A stretch of 64,000 nt of DNA from Alteromonas gilva (GCF_028595265.1 NZ_JAQQXP010000005.1:1-64000); one strand, 5' to 3'; numbered from the stretch's first letter, positions 17,046 to 26,631 are shown. The notes: a model not told the origin generated them from the sequence alone. Numbers and translations: made by a program.

Positions 17046-18380
17046 ATGTTAAACAAAAAAATCTTAGCGGCTTCTATTGCAGTCGCGTTCTCATCAAGCG
17101 CATTTGCTGTTGTTGACATTGAGGCGGACACTGGTTCCGTTACCTTTGCAACAGAAGCATACACTGCGACTGACCTAAACACCGACGGTAACCTTCCGGT
17201 AACCAACGCCAGTAACATTCTTGACGTTACTTTTAACACCGGTTTTACCATTGGTAACGGTACATCTAAGTACGTTGTTGTTACTCTGAACAATGCTGAA
17301 TTTGGTGCAGCACCAACCCTTACAGTAACAAACGGTACTGCATCTATCGCCCAAGGCGGTACTGCGGGCGACAGCACTGTAATCTTTGAAGTTGCAGCAG
17401 GTGCAGATATTCCAGCAAACGCTGTAATGACTTTAGCAGCGTCATCTTATGCTATTTCAACTTCATCAGCAGCTACTGTATCAACAGCTCTGTATGAAAC
17501 AGCGGGCAATGCAGTATCTGGAGACCAGGCGCTGTACACTGAAACTGGTACTTTAGCAACAACAGGTACTGGTAGCTCAGGTGACTTCGCAAATGAGTAC
17601 ACCAGCACAGCAACTGTAGCGTCTAGCTTCCTGAACTTTGACGCATCAGCAACAAACACTGCTTCAGCAACGTTAACTGCAGTTGGTGAAATTGACATCA
17701 CTGAAATCGTAGCTAACTCTACTTACAAGCCTGACGGTACTGCGTTAACTGCTGGTGATCTGATCACTGACGCTCAAGACGTTACCTTCGCTGGTAACTT
17801 CTCATACGGTACCTGGACGCTTGAAGACGAAGCTACCTGTGCTGACGTTGGTGGTGTTACTTCTATCGACGTAAGTGCTGGTATTAACACTGATGAAGAC
17901 GAAGCGACAGTAGCGGTTGCAAGCTTAGCGGCTGGTCCATACTACCTGTGTCTTGAAGTTGACGGTACTACCGAAACTATCGTTAAGTCTACTTACGATG
18001 TAACACTTGTTGACGACAGCCTGGAAAACGACCTGGGTACTGTTAAGTACGATACTACTTCTATCGAAGTACCGTACCTGACAACCTTCGCAGACTACAA
18101 TCAGCGTTTCTTCTTGGTAAACTACAGCAACTCTGAAGTGACTTACACAATCGACTTCGTTTCTGAAGACGGCGTGACAGCTACTGACGGTACTGCACAA
18201 ACAGGTACTATCCCTGGTGGCGAAATGATTTCAATTAAAGCAACTGATATCGTTACTCTGGCAGGTAAACAGCGTACTTCTGCTATCATCGAAGTAGAAG
18301 CACAAGATGCTGACGTTTCAGCTAGCATGCAAATCGTTGACCTTGAGTCAGGTACTACTGACACCGTAGTACTTAACTAA
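17046..18380 (+). CDS. major secreted surface protein, candidate S-layer protein
   Basis: The 444-residue product has a clean Sec signal peptide ending AFA near residue 21. The mature protein is very rich in Thr, Ala, Asp, Glu, Gly and Val, poor in Lys/Arg, has only two Cys, and looks all-beta (alternating stretches such as SKYVVVTLNNAEF). Acidic, Thr/Ala-rich composition is common in bacterial S-layer proteins, and marine Gammaproteobacteria have the Slr4 S-layer family; membership here is a guess. Codons are strongly restricted (GGT, ACT, GTA/GTT, GAC, AAC dominate), unlike neighbours, suggesting very high expression. It directly follows the T2SS rightward arm and has its own leader and strong terminator, so it is the likely substrate. 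An in-frame TTG at 17031 is less likely as start. Confidence 0.7.
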   Translation: MLNKKILAASIAVAFSSSAFAVVDIEADTGSVTFATEAYTATDLNTDGNLPVTNASNILDVTFNTGFTIGNGTSKYVVVTLNNAEFGAAPTLTVTNGTASIAQGGTAGDSTVIFEVAAGADIPANAVMTLAASSYAISTSSAATVSTALYETAGNAVSGDQALYTETGTLATTGTGSSGDFANEYTSTATVASSFLNFDASATNTASATLTAVGEIDITEIVANSTYKPDGTALTAGDLITDAQDVTFAGNFSYGTWTLEDEATCADVGGVTSIDVSAGINTDEDEATVAVASLAAGPYYLCLEVDGTTETIVKSTYDVTLVDDSLENDLGTVKYDTTSIEVPYLTTFADYNQRFFLVNYSNSEVTYTIDFVSEDGVTATDGTAQTGTIPGGEMISIKATDIVTLAGKQRTSAIIEVEAQDADVSASMQIVDLESGTTDTVVLN

Positions 18381-18402
18381 TTTTAGTTAATAACTAGAAT
18401 CC

Positions 18403-18433
18403 AAAAACCTCCGCTTATGCGGAGGTTTTTTTT
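18403..18433 (+). terminator. strong rho-independent terminator
   Basis: A perfect stem ACCTCCGC/GCGGAGGT (18407-18426) with a TTAT loop is followed by eight T residues. It is 27 bp after the surface-protein stop and would end a monocistronic transcript. Confidence 0.92.
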
Positions 18434-18611
18434 GCCTAAAAAAGCGTTATTTGGCGTTTTTTTATGACACTACAGATAGTTGCCCCGCGAATAACTATCA
18501 GCCATTCTTATGGGCGTATCAGGCTTGGAGCAAATTTTTTTGCCAAGCAAGCCAGGCATACATTAGAATTCCAGCCATTAATTAACAAATCACTGAAACA
18601 AAACGCAAACA

Positions 18612-19094
18612 ATGTTAAAACATCCGCTCATTATATTTTTATCGCTCACACTGCTACTACTGGTTAACTACCAAGCCGCAGCTGTGGAAACTAACTCCCA
18701 GCAGCCAGCAGAAGTTAGTACATCGGGGCTAAGTTGTGCCGAGCCAGCACAAAATTTTATCCCCTTATTAGGGAGAGGCACTGCCGATGTCGAAACTTTT
18801 TTAATTAGAGATCTGCAACAGGAACTGGTAAGGCAAGATGAACACTCGGTGCTCGTTTCGATAGTTTGCACTAATGATGCTGTAGTTAAGGGATCCACCA
18901 TAGAAGTACAGGAAGATGGCGAAACCAAACAAGCTCTTTCTAAATTGTTAGTCACTTTTCCCTTAACCCTCAAAGTACAAAATCGCCGTTCATTAATCAC
19001 CCTGGATGTAAACCTGCACTATTTAACTGAACATTTGGAAGCAGTCGAAGGCCGCAATACAACAATCACGTTTGAAGTATTAAAACAGCGGTGA
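18612..19094 (+). CDS. small exported protein, unknown function
   Basis: I do not recognise a family. The 160-residue product has a signal peptide (hydrophobic residues about 5-19, likely cleaved after QAAA near residue 24) and a roughly 135-residue mature domain with two Cys (in GLSCAEP and SIVCTND) that could form a disulfide. Predicted beta strands such as LLVTFPLTLKVQN and SLITLDVNLHYL suggest a compact beta domain. It sits between the surface-protein terminator and the sulfotransferase gene (43 bp apart), so it may act in export or anchoring of the surface protein. That is inference from position only. Confidence 0.75.
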   Translation: MLKHPLIIFLSLTLLLLVNYQAAAVETNSQQPAEVSTSGLSCAEPAQNFIPLLGRGTADVETFLIRDLQQELVRQDEHSVLVSIVCTNDAVVKGSTIEVQEDGETKQALSKLLVTFPLTLKVQNRRSLITLDVNLHYLTEHLEAVEGRNTTITFEVLKQR

Positions 19095-19137
19095 CATATT
19101 TGTCCGGGCAATACCACTTTACAGGCACTTTTATAAG

Positions 19138-19977
19138 ATGACGGCTATAACATTACTAACCGGTATACCACGGTCAGGTACGACACTCTGCTGTAAACTG
19201 TTAAGCCAAAACAAAACGACGCTGGCTCTGCATGAACCACTGGATCCGCAAGTAATAACCTCAACAGAGCTGAACGCGTCGATACATGAAATATCGCAAC
19301 GAATAATGGCTATTCGAGACGCTGTTCAATCGTCAAAACCTATCCCTCTTGGCGATAAGGATAATTACCTTGTAGATAATCCTGTGGGCTACTCACAACA
19401 ACACCATGGCGTAAGAGCACTTTCTTCGGTGAGAGGAACAACCACTATTCCGCTTAACAACGATCTTGAACTGCTTGTGATAAAACAAAATGCGTTGTTT
19501 ACGGCACTATCATCCCATCTTATTGCCCACTATCCATTAATTGCAATAATCCGCAATCCTGTTGATGTACTGCTGTCATGGATGACTGTCGATTTACCGG
19601 TAAATAAAGGGAGGTTACCGGCCGGAGAAAAGTTCGATAAACATTTAGCCAGCCTCTTACAGCAAGAAGACGACGTATTGCAACGTCAATTAATTATTTA
19701 CGACTGGTTTATAGATAAGTTTAAACACTCAGCATTAGAGTGCATTAAGTACGAAGAAATTGTCGCGACCAACGGTAAAGCACTTTATGATGCTATTGGT
19801 ATCACGCAACCTAACCCTGCAGAGCTCAGGGCTCCGCAACGCAATTTCGCTCCCTCCCTGATTGAACGCCTGAACAACTGTGTACCACAGTTGGAAGCTT
19901 TAGCCATAAAAGCGGGCTACAGCCCCGCAATAATAAGCAAGCAACTTGAATTCTTAAGCTGCCAAAACTGCTCTTAA
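19138..19977 (+). CDS. sulfotransferase family protein
   Basis: The 279-residue product has the 5'-phosphosulfate loop of PAPS-dependent sulfotransferases at its N-terminus (GIPRSGTTLCCKLL, residues about 9-22) and a 3'-phosphate motif, IAIIRNPVDVLLSWM, near residue 140. The family transfers sulfate from PAPS to sugar or other hydroxyls in the cytoplasm. It begins the glycan-decoration gene set downstream of the surface protein, consistent with sulfating its glycan or another surface polysaccharide. The acceptor cannot be inferred. Confidence 0.82.
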   Translation: MTAITLLTGIPRSGTTLCCKLLSQNKTTLALHEPLDPQVITSTELNASIHEISQRIMAIRDAVQSSKPIPLGDKDNYLVDNPVGYSQQHHGVRALSSVRGTTTIPLNNDLELLVIKQNALFTALSSHLIAHYPLIAIIRNPVDVLLSWMTVDLPVNKGRLPAGEKFDKHLASLLQQEDDVLQRQLIIYDWFIDKFKHSALECIKYEEIVATNGKALYDAIGITQPNPAELRAPQRNFAPSLIERLNNCVPQLEALAIKAGYSPAIISKQLEFLSCQNCS

Positions 19978-20038
19978 AAAGAATCTATGTTATATTGACA
20001 CCGTTTTGTTAGCGACTGACCAGAAAAAAATAATTCCA

Positions 20039-21724
20039 ATGAAAAGAACACTCAAATCAGTAGTAAAAAAATTACTCGGCTCTTCACCCCAGCAACTCGT
20101 TACCATTGATACCGTAGCAAAAACTCTCGACGGCTATTGTGTGATTGGCTGGTATTTCACCGACCTTGTCTCGTCCGTTAAAGTCACCGACAGCAACAAT
20201 CAGACTGTTGACGCTATTACAGATGACATAGAACGTGCAGACGTTGCTGCAGTAACGGGGAAACAGGCGACTGGCTTTCAGATATTGCTTACCACTAAAG
20301 TAACACTTGATGAACTGACGTTAGTTGCAACACTCAAAAATGGCCAGAGCCAAACTTACGCGCTGTCGTCTGCCAATGTGGAAGCTTCACAGTTAGCTGC
20401 ACCGATTAAATCAACAACAAAAGGCCAAAACTGCAATGGCGCCTGTGAATTCGCTGTTGTTACGGGTACTCATGTATTTGTGAGTGGCTGGTTAACCGAC
20501 ACCCGGCGAGCAACGTCGTTGGCTCTCAATAAAAAATCCAACGCTGTAACTGAAAGTGACTATGACATATTTCGGTTTATGCGCAATGACGTGGTCGAGG
20601 CTTATGGCAAAGGTCCTCATACTTCCGCTGCCGGCTATTGCATATTGTTTACCCTCGATAAAAAACTCGACAAAAACGAGAAGCAACTTAATTTAGTTTT
20701 TACAATTGATGGCAACGAAGAAGAAATGTCGGTAAACCAGGTGTTTTGGGGCGCTGACGAACCCATGACGAATACCAAGCGGATTCTTAATAACTGGGCT
20801 CCCTCCAACCCGGCTCACCTCGCCAAAGCAGACATTGTTAGCACACCGGTACTTGAGCTTTACGCTAATACTGCCAAAGCAACCTCAGTGCGTTACGATT
20901 TTGGTGAACAGGTACAAACGCCAAAGGCCAGCATCATTATTCCGTTATATGGCCGTTACGATTTCATTCGTTACCAAATGTCGCATTTTAATCGTAGTGG
21001 CGAGGCACGACAATGCGAAATTATTTATGTAATTGACGATCCGTCCATCGCCTCGCCCGCAATGCAGTTGGCGCGTTATATGGCTCAAATGGTTTCGCAT
21101 CCCTTCAGCGTTGTGAAGCTGTCAGACAACGTTGGTTTTGGCCGCGCCAATAATATTGGGGTTGAGCATGCTCGTGCAGACAACCTGATCCTGATGAATT
21201 CAGATGTTCTGCCTAAGTCTGTCGGTTGGCTGGATAAAATGCTCAGTAGTCTGGACGCACCCGACACCGGAATAGTGGGCGCACGCTTACTGTTTGAAGA
21301 TGGCTCAATACAGCACGATGGAATGGCGCCTGTTCGCCTGCAGGAATACCCGGGCTTGTTATTTAATGACCACCCTTATAAGGGCTGGGCGGTAAAATTA
21401 TCGCCACACGCCGCAGAGGAAGCGCCCTGCCAATTAATTACGGCAGCCTGTTGGGCACTACGTAAAGCAGACTTTGAAGCCGCTGGCGGCTTTGACCCAG
21501 CTTATGTACTCGGCGATTTTGAAGATTCTGACTTATGTCTGAAGATAGAAGAAATGGGTAAAACCAATAAAATCCGCAGAGACGCAGAGTTTTACCATTT
21601 AGAGCGCCAGTCACAGAACCTGGTAGAAGCCGGTAAGTGGAAGCACAACCTTACAATCGTTAACGCAGTGACATTTAACAAACGCTGGAAACAAAAACTC
21701 GAAGCAATGCAGGCTGCAGGATAA
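20039..21724 (+). CDS. family 2 glycosyltransferase, two-part protein
   Basis: From ATG 20039 the product is 561 residues; a TTG at 20006 would add eleven. The N-terminal 290 residues are an accessory region, including segments (GYCVIGWYFTDL, HVFVSGWLTD) suggestive of two related beta domains. The C-terminal GT-A domain starts at ASIIIPLYGRYDF near residue 300, has MNSDVLP at the metal site and GDFEDSDLCLKI at the catalytic base site. It resembles the C-terminal half of the glycosyltransferase at 1270-3015. Seven bp separate it from the next glycosyltransferase gene, so they are probably co-expressed. Confidence 0.85.
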   Translation: MKRTLKSVVKKLLGSSPQQLVTIDTVAKTLDGYCVIGWYFTDLVSSVKVTDSNNQTVDAITDDIERADVAAVTGKQATGFQILLTTKVTLDELTLVATLKNGQSQTYALSSANVEASQLAAPIKSTTKGQNCNGACEFAVVTGTHVFVSGWLTDTRRATSLALNKKSNAVTESDYDIFRFMRNDVVEAYGKGPHTSAAGYCILFTLDKKLDKNEKQLNLVFTIDGNEEEMSVNQVFWGADEPMTNTKRILNNWAPSNPAHLAKADIVSTPVLELYANTAKATSVRYDFGEQVQTPKASIIIPLYGRYDFIRYQMSHFNRSGEARQCEIIYVIDDPSIASPAMQLARYMAQMVSHPFSVVKLSDNVGFGRANNIGVEHARADNLILMNSDVLPKSVGWLDKMLSSLDAPDTGIVGARLLFEDGSIQHDGMAPVRLQEYPGLLFNDHPYKGWAVKLSPHAAEEAPCQLITAACWALRKADFEAAGGFDPAYVLGDFEDSDLCLKIEEMGKTNKIRRDAEFYHLERQSQNLVEAGKWKHNLTIVNAVTFNKRWKQKLEAMQAAG

Positions 21725-21731
21725 ATACATA

Positions 21732-22943
21732 ATGAAAAAAATACTTTTTATCTCTCATGGTCACCCTGAACTGAGTAAAGGCGGCGCCGAAGTTGCCTCC
21801 TGGAACCTTTACCAGCAATTAAAAGAACAAGGATTTGAGTGCTTGTATATCGCCAGAACAGACCCAGGCTCTCATGGTGGTTCAACATTCTCAGTGCGTG
21901 GCGAAGAACTGCTGTTTCATACTGCCATGGATGACTGGTTTTCTTTGAGCACAAAACGCTTAAAGCCGTTATTTGATGACTTGGGCGATCTTGTCAAAGA
22001 GTACGCGCCCGACGTGATACATATACATCACTATGCTCATATGGGCTTTGAAATCTTTGCGGCGCTGCGTCAGGCTGCGCCCAATGCTAAGATCGTGTTT
22101 ACTATCCACGAGTTTATGACTATTTGTATGCACAATGGCCAAATGGTCAAGAAAGGTTCGCTTAAGCTCTGCCATAAAGCGTTACCTGCCGACTGCCATA
22201 AGTGTTTCCCGCAACACTCACCGGGTGACTTCCTGTTGCGACAACAATATTTGCTCGATCAGTTCGATAATGTTGATTGTTTTGTGTCGCCCAGTCACTT
22301 TTTGGCGAAACGCTATATTGAGTGGGGCCTGCCAGAAGATAAGATGCATGTAATTGAAAATGTATTGCCAGAGATGACTTCCTTCCCGCCTGCGCCTATC
22401 AAAGAAGGCGAAAAGCGCACCAGATTGGCATTCTTCGGACAAATAAACCCGTACAAAGGGTTAGATATACTACTCAATGCATTAACCTTGCTGCCGGATA
22501 ATATTCGCGAGCAGATAACTCTCGATGTGCATGGCGCTAACCTCGACAAGCAAGAGCCCTCGTTCCAGGAAAAAATAAACAAACAACTCGACGCACTCAG
22601 TGATTGTGTAAACCTGCGAGGCGCTTACGAGTCTGAGCAACTACCTGGCTTATTAGCAGACTGTGACTGGGTGGTCATTCCGTCTATCTGGTGGGAAAAT
22701 TCCCCGGTTGTCATTCAGGAAGCGATCGCCCATGGCCGCCCGCTCATTGGTTCAAACATTGGCGGCATGAAAGAGAAAATAGAGAACATCGCAGGGCTTA
22801 CCTTTGAAGCACGCAGCGCCTCATCACTGGCAAAGACCATACAAAATGCTATCGAACCAGACGTTTTTGAACACTGGCAAAAGTCTTTAGTGGTAAGCAG
22901 CAATACTTTACAAGAGCATATTTCTTTGCTGAACTCATTGTAG
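21732..22943 (+). CDS. family 4 glycosyltransferase
   Basis: The 403-residue product has the GT-B fold of glycosyltransferase family 4. The N-terminal loop is LSKGGAEVASWNLYQQLKE (residues about 13-31), the central acceptor region holds HIHHYAHMGFE and FTIHEFMTICMHNG, and the C-terminal donor domain starts RLAFFGQINPYKGLDIL. The retaining-enzyme motif EX7E appears as ENSPVVIQE. It would add a sugar from a nucleotide donor at the cytoplasmic face. It lies tightly behind the family 2 enzyme. Confidence 0.88.
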   Translation: MKKILFISHGHPELSKGGAEVASWNLYQQLKEQGFECLYIARTDPGSHGGSTFSVRGEELLFHTAMDDWFSLSTKRLKPLFDDLGDLVKEYAPDVIHIHHYAHMGFEIFAALRQAAPNAKIVFTIHEFMTICMHNGQMVKKGSLKLCHKALPADCHKCFPQHSPGDFLLRQQYLLDQFDNVDCFVSPSHFLAKRYIEWGLPEDKMHVIENVLPEMTSFPPAPIKEGEKRTRLAFFGQINPYKGLDILLNALTLLPDNIREQITLDVHGANLDKQEPSFQEKINKQLDALSDCVNLRGAYESEQLPGLLADCDWVVIPSIWWENSPVVIQEAIAHGRPLIGSNIGGMKEKIENIAGLTFEARSASSLAKTIQNAIEPDVFEHWQKSLVVSSNTLQEHISLLNSL

Positions 22944-22982
22944 TGATCTGCAAAAGTCACATAAATTAGGACCACACAACTT

Positions 22983-24140
22983 ATGAAGATTGGTGTTATA
23001 ACCAACCTGGTTAAAATAGAAGAGTTTGTTGCCAAACATATGGCGACAGCAGATACCGATGCCTGGATGAGAGCAACTGGTGGGAATACCGGTAATGTTG
23101 CATTTGTTCAGGGCATCAAAAATATCCTGGGTGACAGTTTTGGTGTGGTGAACTGGGGCGATAACCCCCAGGCCGTTAACAAGCACTACGATTTACTGGT
23201 CATTTGCTGTGCTAATCAAATTGGCGCCCACGTTGATTTGGCGGGCTGGGCCGACCGCCTGAGAAACTTCGATCTGCCAACTGTGTTTATAGGGCTTGGC
23301 GCCCAGAGCAATAAAATTGGTGAAATACCCGAGATACCAGAGGGTAGCAAGCAATTTCTGGAACTCACCAAGTCACTACGGATAAACTCTGCAGCCAGTA
23401 ATATCATTACCCGGGGTGAGTTCAGCAGTGAGGTGTTGTCTAGCTTTAACGTAGACAGTTCGCCTTTTGGTTGTCCATCACAGTTTATCTCAACCCAACC
23501 CAATTTAGGTGCTGCCTGCCTCGCTCACCAGCAACGAACCAAGTTCGACCGTATCATGACAGCCGCAGGCAACCCCTGGCATGCGTCGGCATCGTTAGAA
23601 AATACTCTCACAGAGATAGTGGAAAAGTACCGCGGTGATTACATTTTACAACACCCTAAAATGTTAATTCAGCTAGCTTTGGGCGAGACTGATACCATTG
23701 AGCCAAGCCACATCAAACGGTTAGAAACTGTGTATTCTCGTATCGGTGATATAGAAAACATCAAAGCCTGGTTTGAAAGCTTTGCGGTATTTTTTGCCGA
23801 CGCACAAAATTGGATGCATTATTCAAAACATTTCACATTAGCTATTGGCCCTCGATATCATGGTGTCGCCTTACCAATACAAGCTGGCGTGCCAGGAAAG
23901 GTGATAAGTATCGACTCCCGTACAGAAGAACTATCTGTCACGACAGGCATACCAACGGTACCTTACGAAGAAGTTGAGAAGCTATCAGCAGAAAAGCTGG
24001 TCGATTTTTGTCGTTGGAAAGAAAGTGATGCAAGCAACTATGACGCTATCCGCACTAAAAATGCGATTAACTATCAACGTTTTCTGACCGACAATACTAT
24101 TCCTGTAAATGATGGCATTATTGCTTTAGCTGAAAATTAA
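22983..24140 (+). CDS. polysaccharide pyruvyltransferase family protein
   Basis: The 385-residue product shows the fold pattern of the polysaccharide pyruvyltransferase family (CsaB/WcaK type): an N-terminal KxxGNxGN-like segment (RATGGNTGNVAFVQG), a mid-protein TVFIGLGAQ, and the C-terminal GPRYHGVALPIQAGVPG motif, in which the Arg and His are typical of these enzymes. Members transfer a pyruvyl ketal from phosphoenolpyruvate to a sugar, giving it negative charge. In other bacteria pyruvylated cell-wall glycans anchor S-layer proteins, which is notable beside a candidate S-layer gene. Confidence 0.8.
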   Translation: MKIGVITNLVKIEEFVAKHMATADTDAWMRATGGNTGNVAFVQGIKNILGDSFGVVNWGDNPQAVNKHYDLLVICCANQIGAHVDLAGWADRLRNFDLPTVFIGLGAQSNKIGEIPEIPEGSKQFLELTKSLRINSAASNIITRGEFSSEVLSSFNVDSSPFGCPSQFISTQPNLGAACLAHQQRTKFDRIMTAAGNPWHASASLENTLTEIVEKYRGDYILQHPKMLIQLALGETDTIEPSHIKRLETVYSRIGDIENIKAWFESFAVFFADAQNWMHYSKHFTLAIGPRYHGVALPIQAGVPGKVISIDSRTEELSVTTGIPTVPYEEVEKLSAEKLVDFCRWKESDASNYDAIRTKNAINYQRFLTDNTIPVNDGIIALAEN

Positions 24141-24198
24141 GATCACTCGGGCTGTTTTTTACAGCAGCCCTTTTACACACCTGGTATCTGAATAGCCC

Positions 24199-26631
24199 AT
24201 GGTTAAACACACTGACCGCCCTTTCCTGCTGGTATCTGGCTTTCACCGAAGCGGCACATCTCTGGTTGCCAAAACACTCGCCAACAACGGTGTTAATATG
24301 GGCGATAACCTTATGGGAGCTAGTTTCGCCAACCCTGAAGGCCATTTTGAGGATATTCCACTTGTTGAACTGCATGATGCCATGCTGGCTGCCAACGGCA
24401 CAAACTGGCAGGAACATAAAAATATTACGCTCACAACTCCTTCTTTCCTAACTTCGAGGTTAACAACATATTTGAATTCTCGGCGCGATAAGGCAGCTAC
24501 ATTTATTGGAGCCAAAGACCCGAGGGCGCTATTTTTCCGGCAACAATGGTTACAACAACGTCAAGCGAATCTTAAGTCTCTTTTTGTGTTTCGAAGTTGG
24601 CAATATTCAGTCTCTTCACTCTTGAAGCGCCATAGCAGAGAGTTGCTTCAAACATCAAGTCCAATGAGTACACGACCCTCTGACATCATATTTTGGCAAC
24701 AACCTGAATTAGCAGCGAAAATGTGGATTACGTCTGCACAGGCTATGCTAAAATGGCATGAAAAAAACCCAAATAACACTCTCCTTTTTCCTCTTGCAGC
24801 ATTAATTGAAAAAAACGACCACCTGCCAAAAGCTCTGCAGTCGATAGGACTGCCGGAAGATCTTCTTGATGCATCATCAATAATTAAAAAGGAGTTGCTC
24901 CATACGGATGTTCCAAGCTCTTTGCTCAATATGCTTCCTGAAGCCATTCAGAATGAATGTAACAACCTGAGTATGCAGCTAGACTCAGTTTTTGGCATTA
25001 ACGTGCGCGAGCAAATTACATACACCCAAACAAACTGCATTTTCCCCGATATTGAAAGTCTCATTTCCTCAGATGAAGGGGGTGCAGAGAGCGAGTCCGA
25101 GCCTGCTTCGTATATTGATTTAACAAGGTTTACTTATCAGGAAGCCATAAGTCTTATTACCGAGTACCCTGTCGGACTGTATTCATTTGACTGGACAGTA
25201 CTATTAAATGCTCCTGGAATTACCGCTAAAGATTATGATGATATTTTTACATGCGCTATCAAATACAAAGCATGGACAACCGCGGAATTGGCAGTGCGAC
25301 GGGCACTAGACTTACAACCGGCATCTTGGCGGTGGATGCAACTGGGGGATATTTTTAAAAGAAAAGGTGATATTGACCAAGCAGAAAGGTGCTATAAGAA
25401 TGCATTGGCTCGTACGCCAGAAAATGCAACGTTTTATGCAAGACTAGCTGAAGTTGAAATTGAAAGAAAGAATTTCGATGCTGCAAGAAAGCTAATAACA
25501 GAGGCAAAAGCACTAGATATTACAAAGCCCGCCATTGCCAGTGCCGAAGTAATACTACACAGAGAAGAATCCGTTAAGCTCAAGTCCGACTCGGCACCTG
25601 ACGATCGTGCAGATTATCAATCCATGGCGTTGATAAACAATTATGCGGAAGTCGTAGATGTTATGTCAGCAACCCCTCAACAGGGTAAAGCACTCGATGA
25701 CTATATGGTTAAAACCGCATTTGTGCTGCGTGATAATTACCAGTGGCTAAAAGAAGGCTTAACCAGTATCCCAGCGCAAAGCAAACAATCTCTTTTAGAT
25801 TATTTGTCTAATCACGTGCAAAAATACTGGTCTGAGGCTGTTATATCAACAGAGTTTTCTCGTGGGGAGGCCGTCATAAAAGAACCGCTCGTCCCATCAA
25901 AACCTCAGTCAGAGAAAGCTAAATGTACGATCGGCGTACATATTCATGTTTTTTACCCTTATCTGCTTCCGGAAATCTTTAGCTTTCTGGAAAATATTCC
26001 GTGCGCTTTTAGTACTGTTGTGACATGCCCTAAAGAAATAGAAGCACCGGTTAAACATCTACTAAGTAAACTATCTGATATTCGTGTCATTTCTGTAGAG
26101 AACAAAGGCAGGGATATTGCTCCCTGGCTTATGGTTGCATCGAAGTTACTTAAGCACTGTACTGTAGTACTAAAATTGCACACTAAGTCTACCCCACATG
26201 CCAGCAAGCTTTCAGGTTGGAGATTACAACTGCTCTGGCATCTGCTTGAAAGTCCACAGAGTATTGAAAAGATTCTTTCTGACTTTGCCGAAAACCCCAG
26301 GTTGGGTTTAGTTATACCTGCCTATCACCCACATATATTTCCACATATAAACTGGGGCAAGAACAAAGCGCTGAGCGAAGAAATAGCGAACATATTTAAT
26401 ATACCAGTTGATACAACGATAAGTGTCAATGCTTTTCCTGCTGGTTCCATGTTCTGGTACAGACCGGCAGCTCTAGCTCCGATCATTGAACACACATGGC
26501 AATTAAAAGACTTTCCCGATGAAAGGGGCCAAATCGATGGTACCTTAATGCATGCAATCGAACGACTTATTCCTTATATATGCCATAATCAACACTACGT
26601 TCATGAATTTATCAATTTACCCTCTCATTAA
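24199..26631 (+). CDS. sulfotransferase-TPR-RgpF fusion protein
   Basis: An 810-residue three-part protein. Residues 1-280 form a sulfotransferase-like domain with the phosphosulfate loop SGFHRSGTSLVAKTLANNG and GAKDPRALFF as the downstream motif. Residues about 370-460 carry TPR repeats (SWRWMQLGDIFKRKGDIDQA, and ARLAEVEIERKNFDAARKLI). Residues about 575-810 match the rhamnan-synthesis RgpF domain (IGVHIHVFYPYLL, ENKGRDIAPWLMV, LKLHTKSTPH, FPAGSMFWYRP). RgpF domains are found in rhamnose-glycan assembly, matching the rfb genes upstream. Coupling sulfation with glycan assembly in one chain is unusual. AT-richer than the ribosomal genes. Confidence 0.8.
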   Translation: MVKHTDRPFLLVSGFHRSGTSLVAKTLANNGVNMGDNLMGASFANPEGHFEDIPLVELHDAMLAANGTNWQEHKNITLTTPSFLTSRLTTYLNSRRDKAATFIGAKDPRALFFRQQWLQQRQANLKSLFVFRSWQYSVSSLLKRHSRELLQTSSPMSTRPSDIIFWQQPELAAKMWITSAQAMLKWHEKNPNNTLLFPLAALIEKNDHLPKALQSIGLPEDLLDASSIIKKELLHTDVPSSLLNMLPEAIQNECNNLSMQLDSVFGINVREQITYTQTNCIFPDIESLISSDEGGAESESEPASYIDLTRFTYQEAISLITEYPVGLYSFDWTVLLNAPGITAKDYDDIFTCAIKYKAWTTAELAVRRALDLQPASWRWMQLGDIFKRKGDIDQAERCYKNALARTPENATFYARLAEVEIERKNFDAARKLITEAKALDITKPAIASAEVILHREESVKLKSDSAPDDRADYQSMALINNYAEVVDVMSATPQQGKALDDYMVKTAFVLRDNYQWLKEGLTSIPAQSKQSLLDYLSNHVQKYWSEAVISTEFSRGEAVIKEPLVPSKPQSEKAKCTIGVHIHVFYPYLLPEIFSFLENIPCAFSTVVTCPKEIEAPVKHLLSKLSDIRVISVENKGRDIAPWLMVASKLLKHCTVVLKLHTKSTPHASKLSGWRLQLLWHLLESPQSIEKILSDFAENPRLGLVIPAYHPHIFPHINWGKNKALSEEIANIFNIPVDTTISVNAFPAGSMFWYRPAALAPIIEHTWQLKDFPDERGQIDGTLMHAIERLIPYICHNQHYVHEFINLPSH

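Noticed and set aside
18464..18667. 67-residue plus-strand frame after the surface-protein terminator
   Set aside because: It overlaps the signal-peptide gene at 18612 in another frame and has no ribosome site or protein-like composition.
20006..20038. Upstream TTG start for the family 2 glycosyltransferase
   Set aside because: No ribosome site and non-conserved residues; ATG 20039 gives a normal start.
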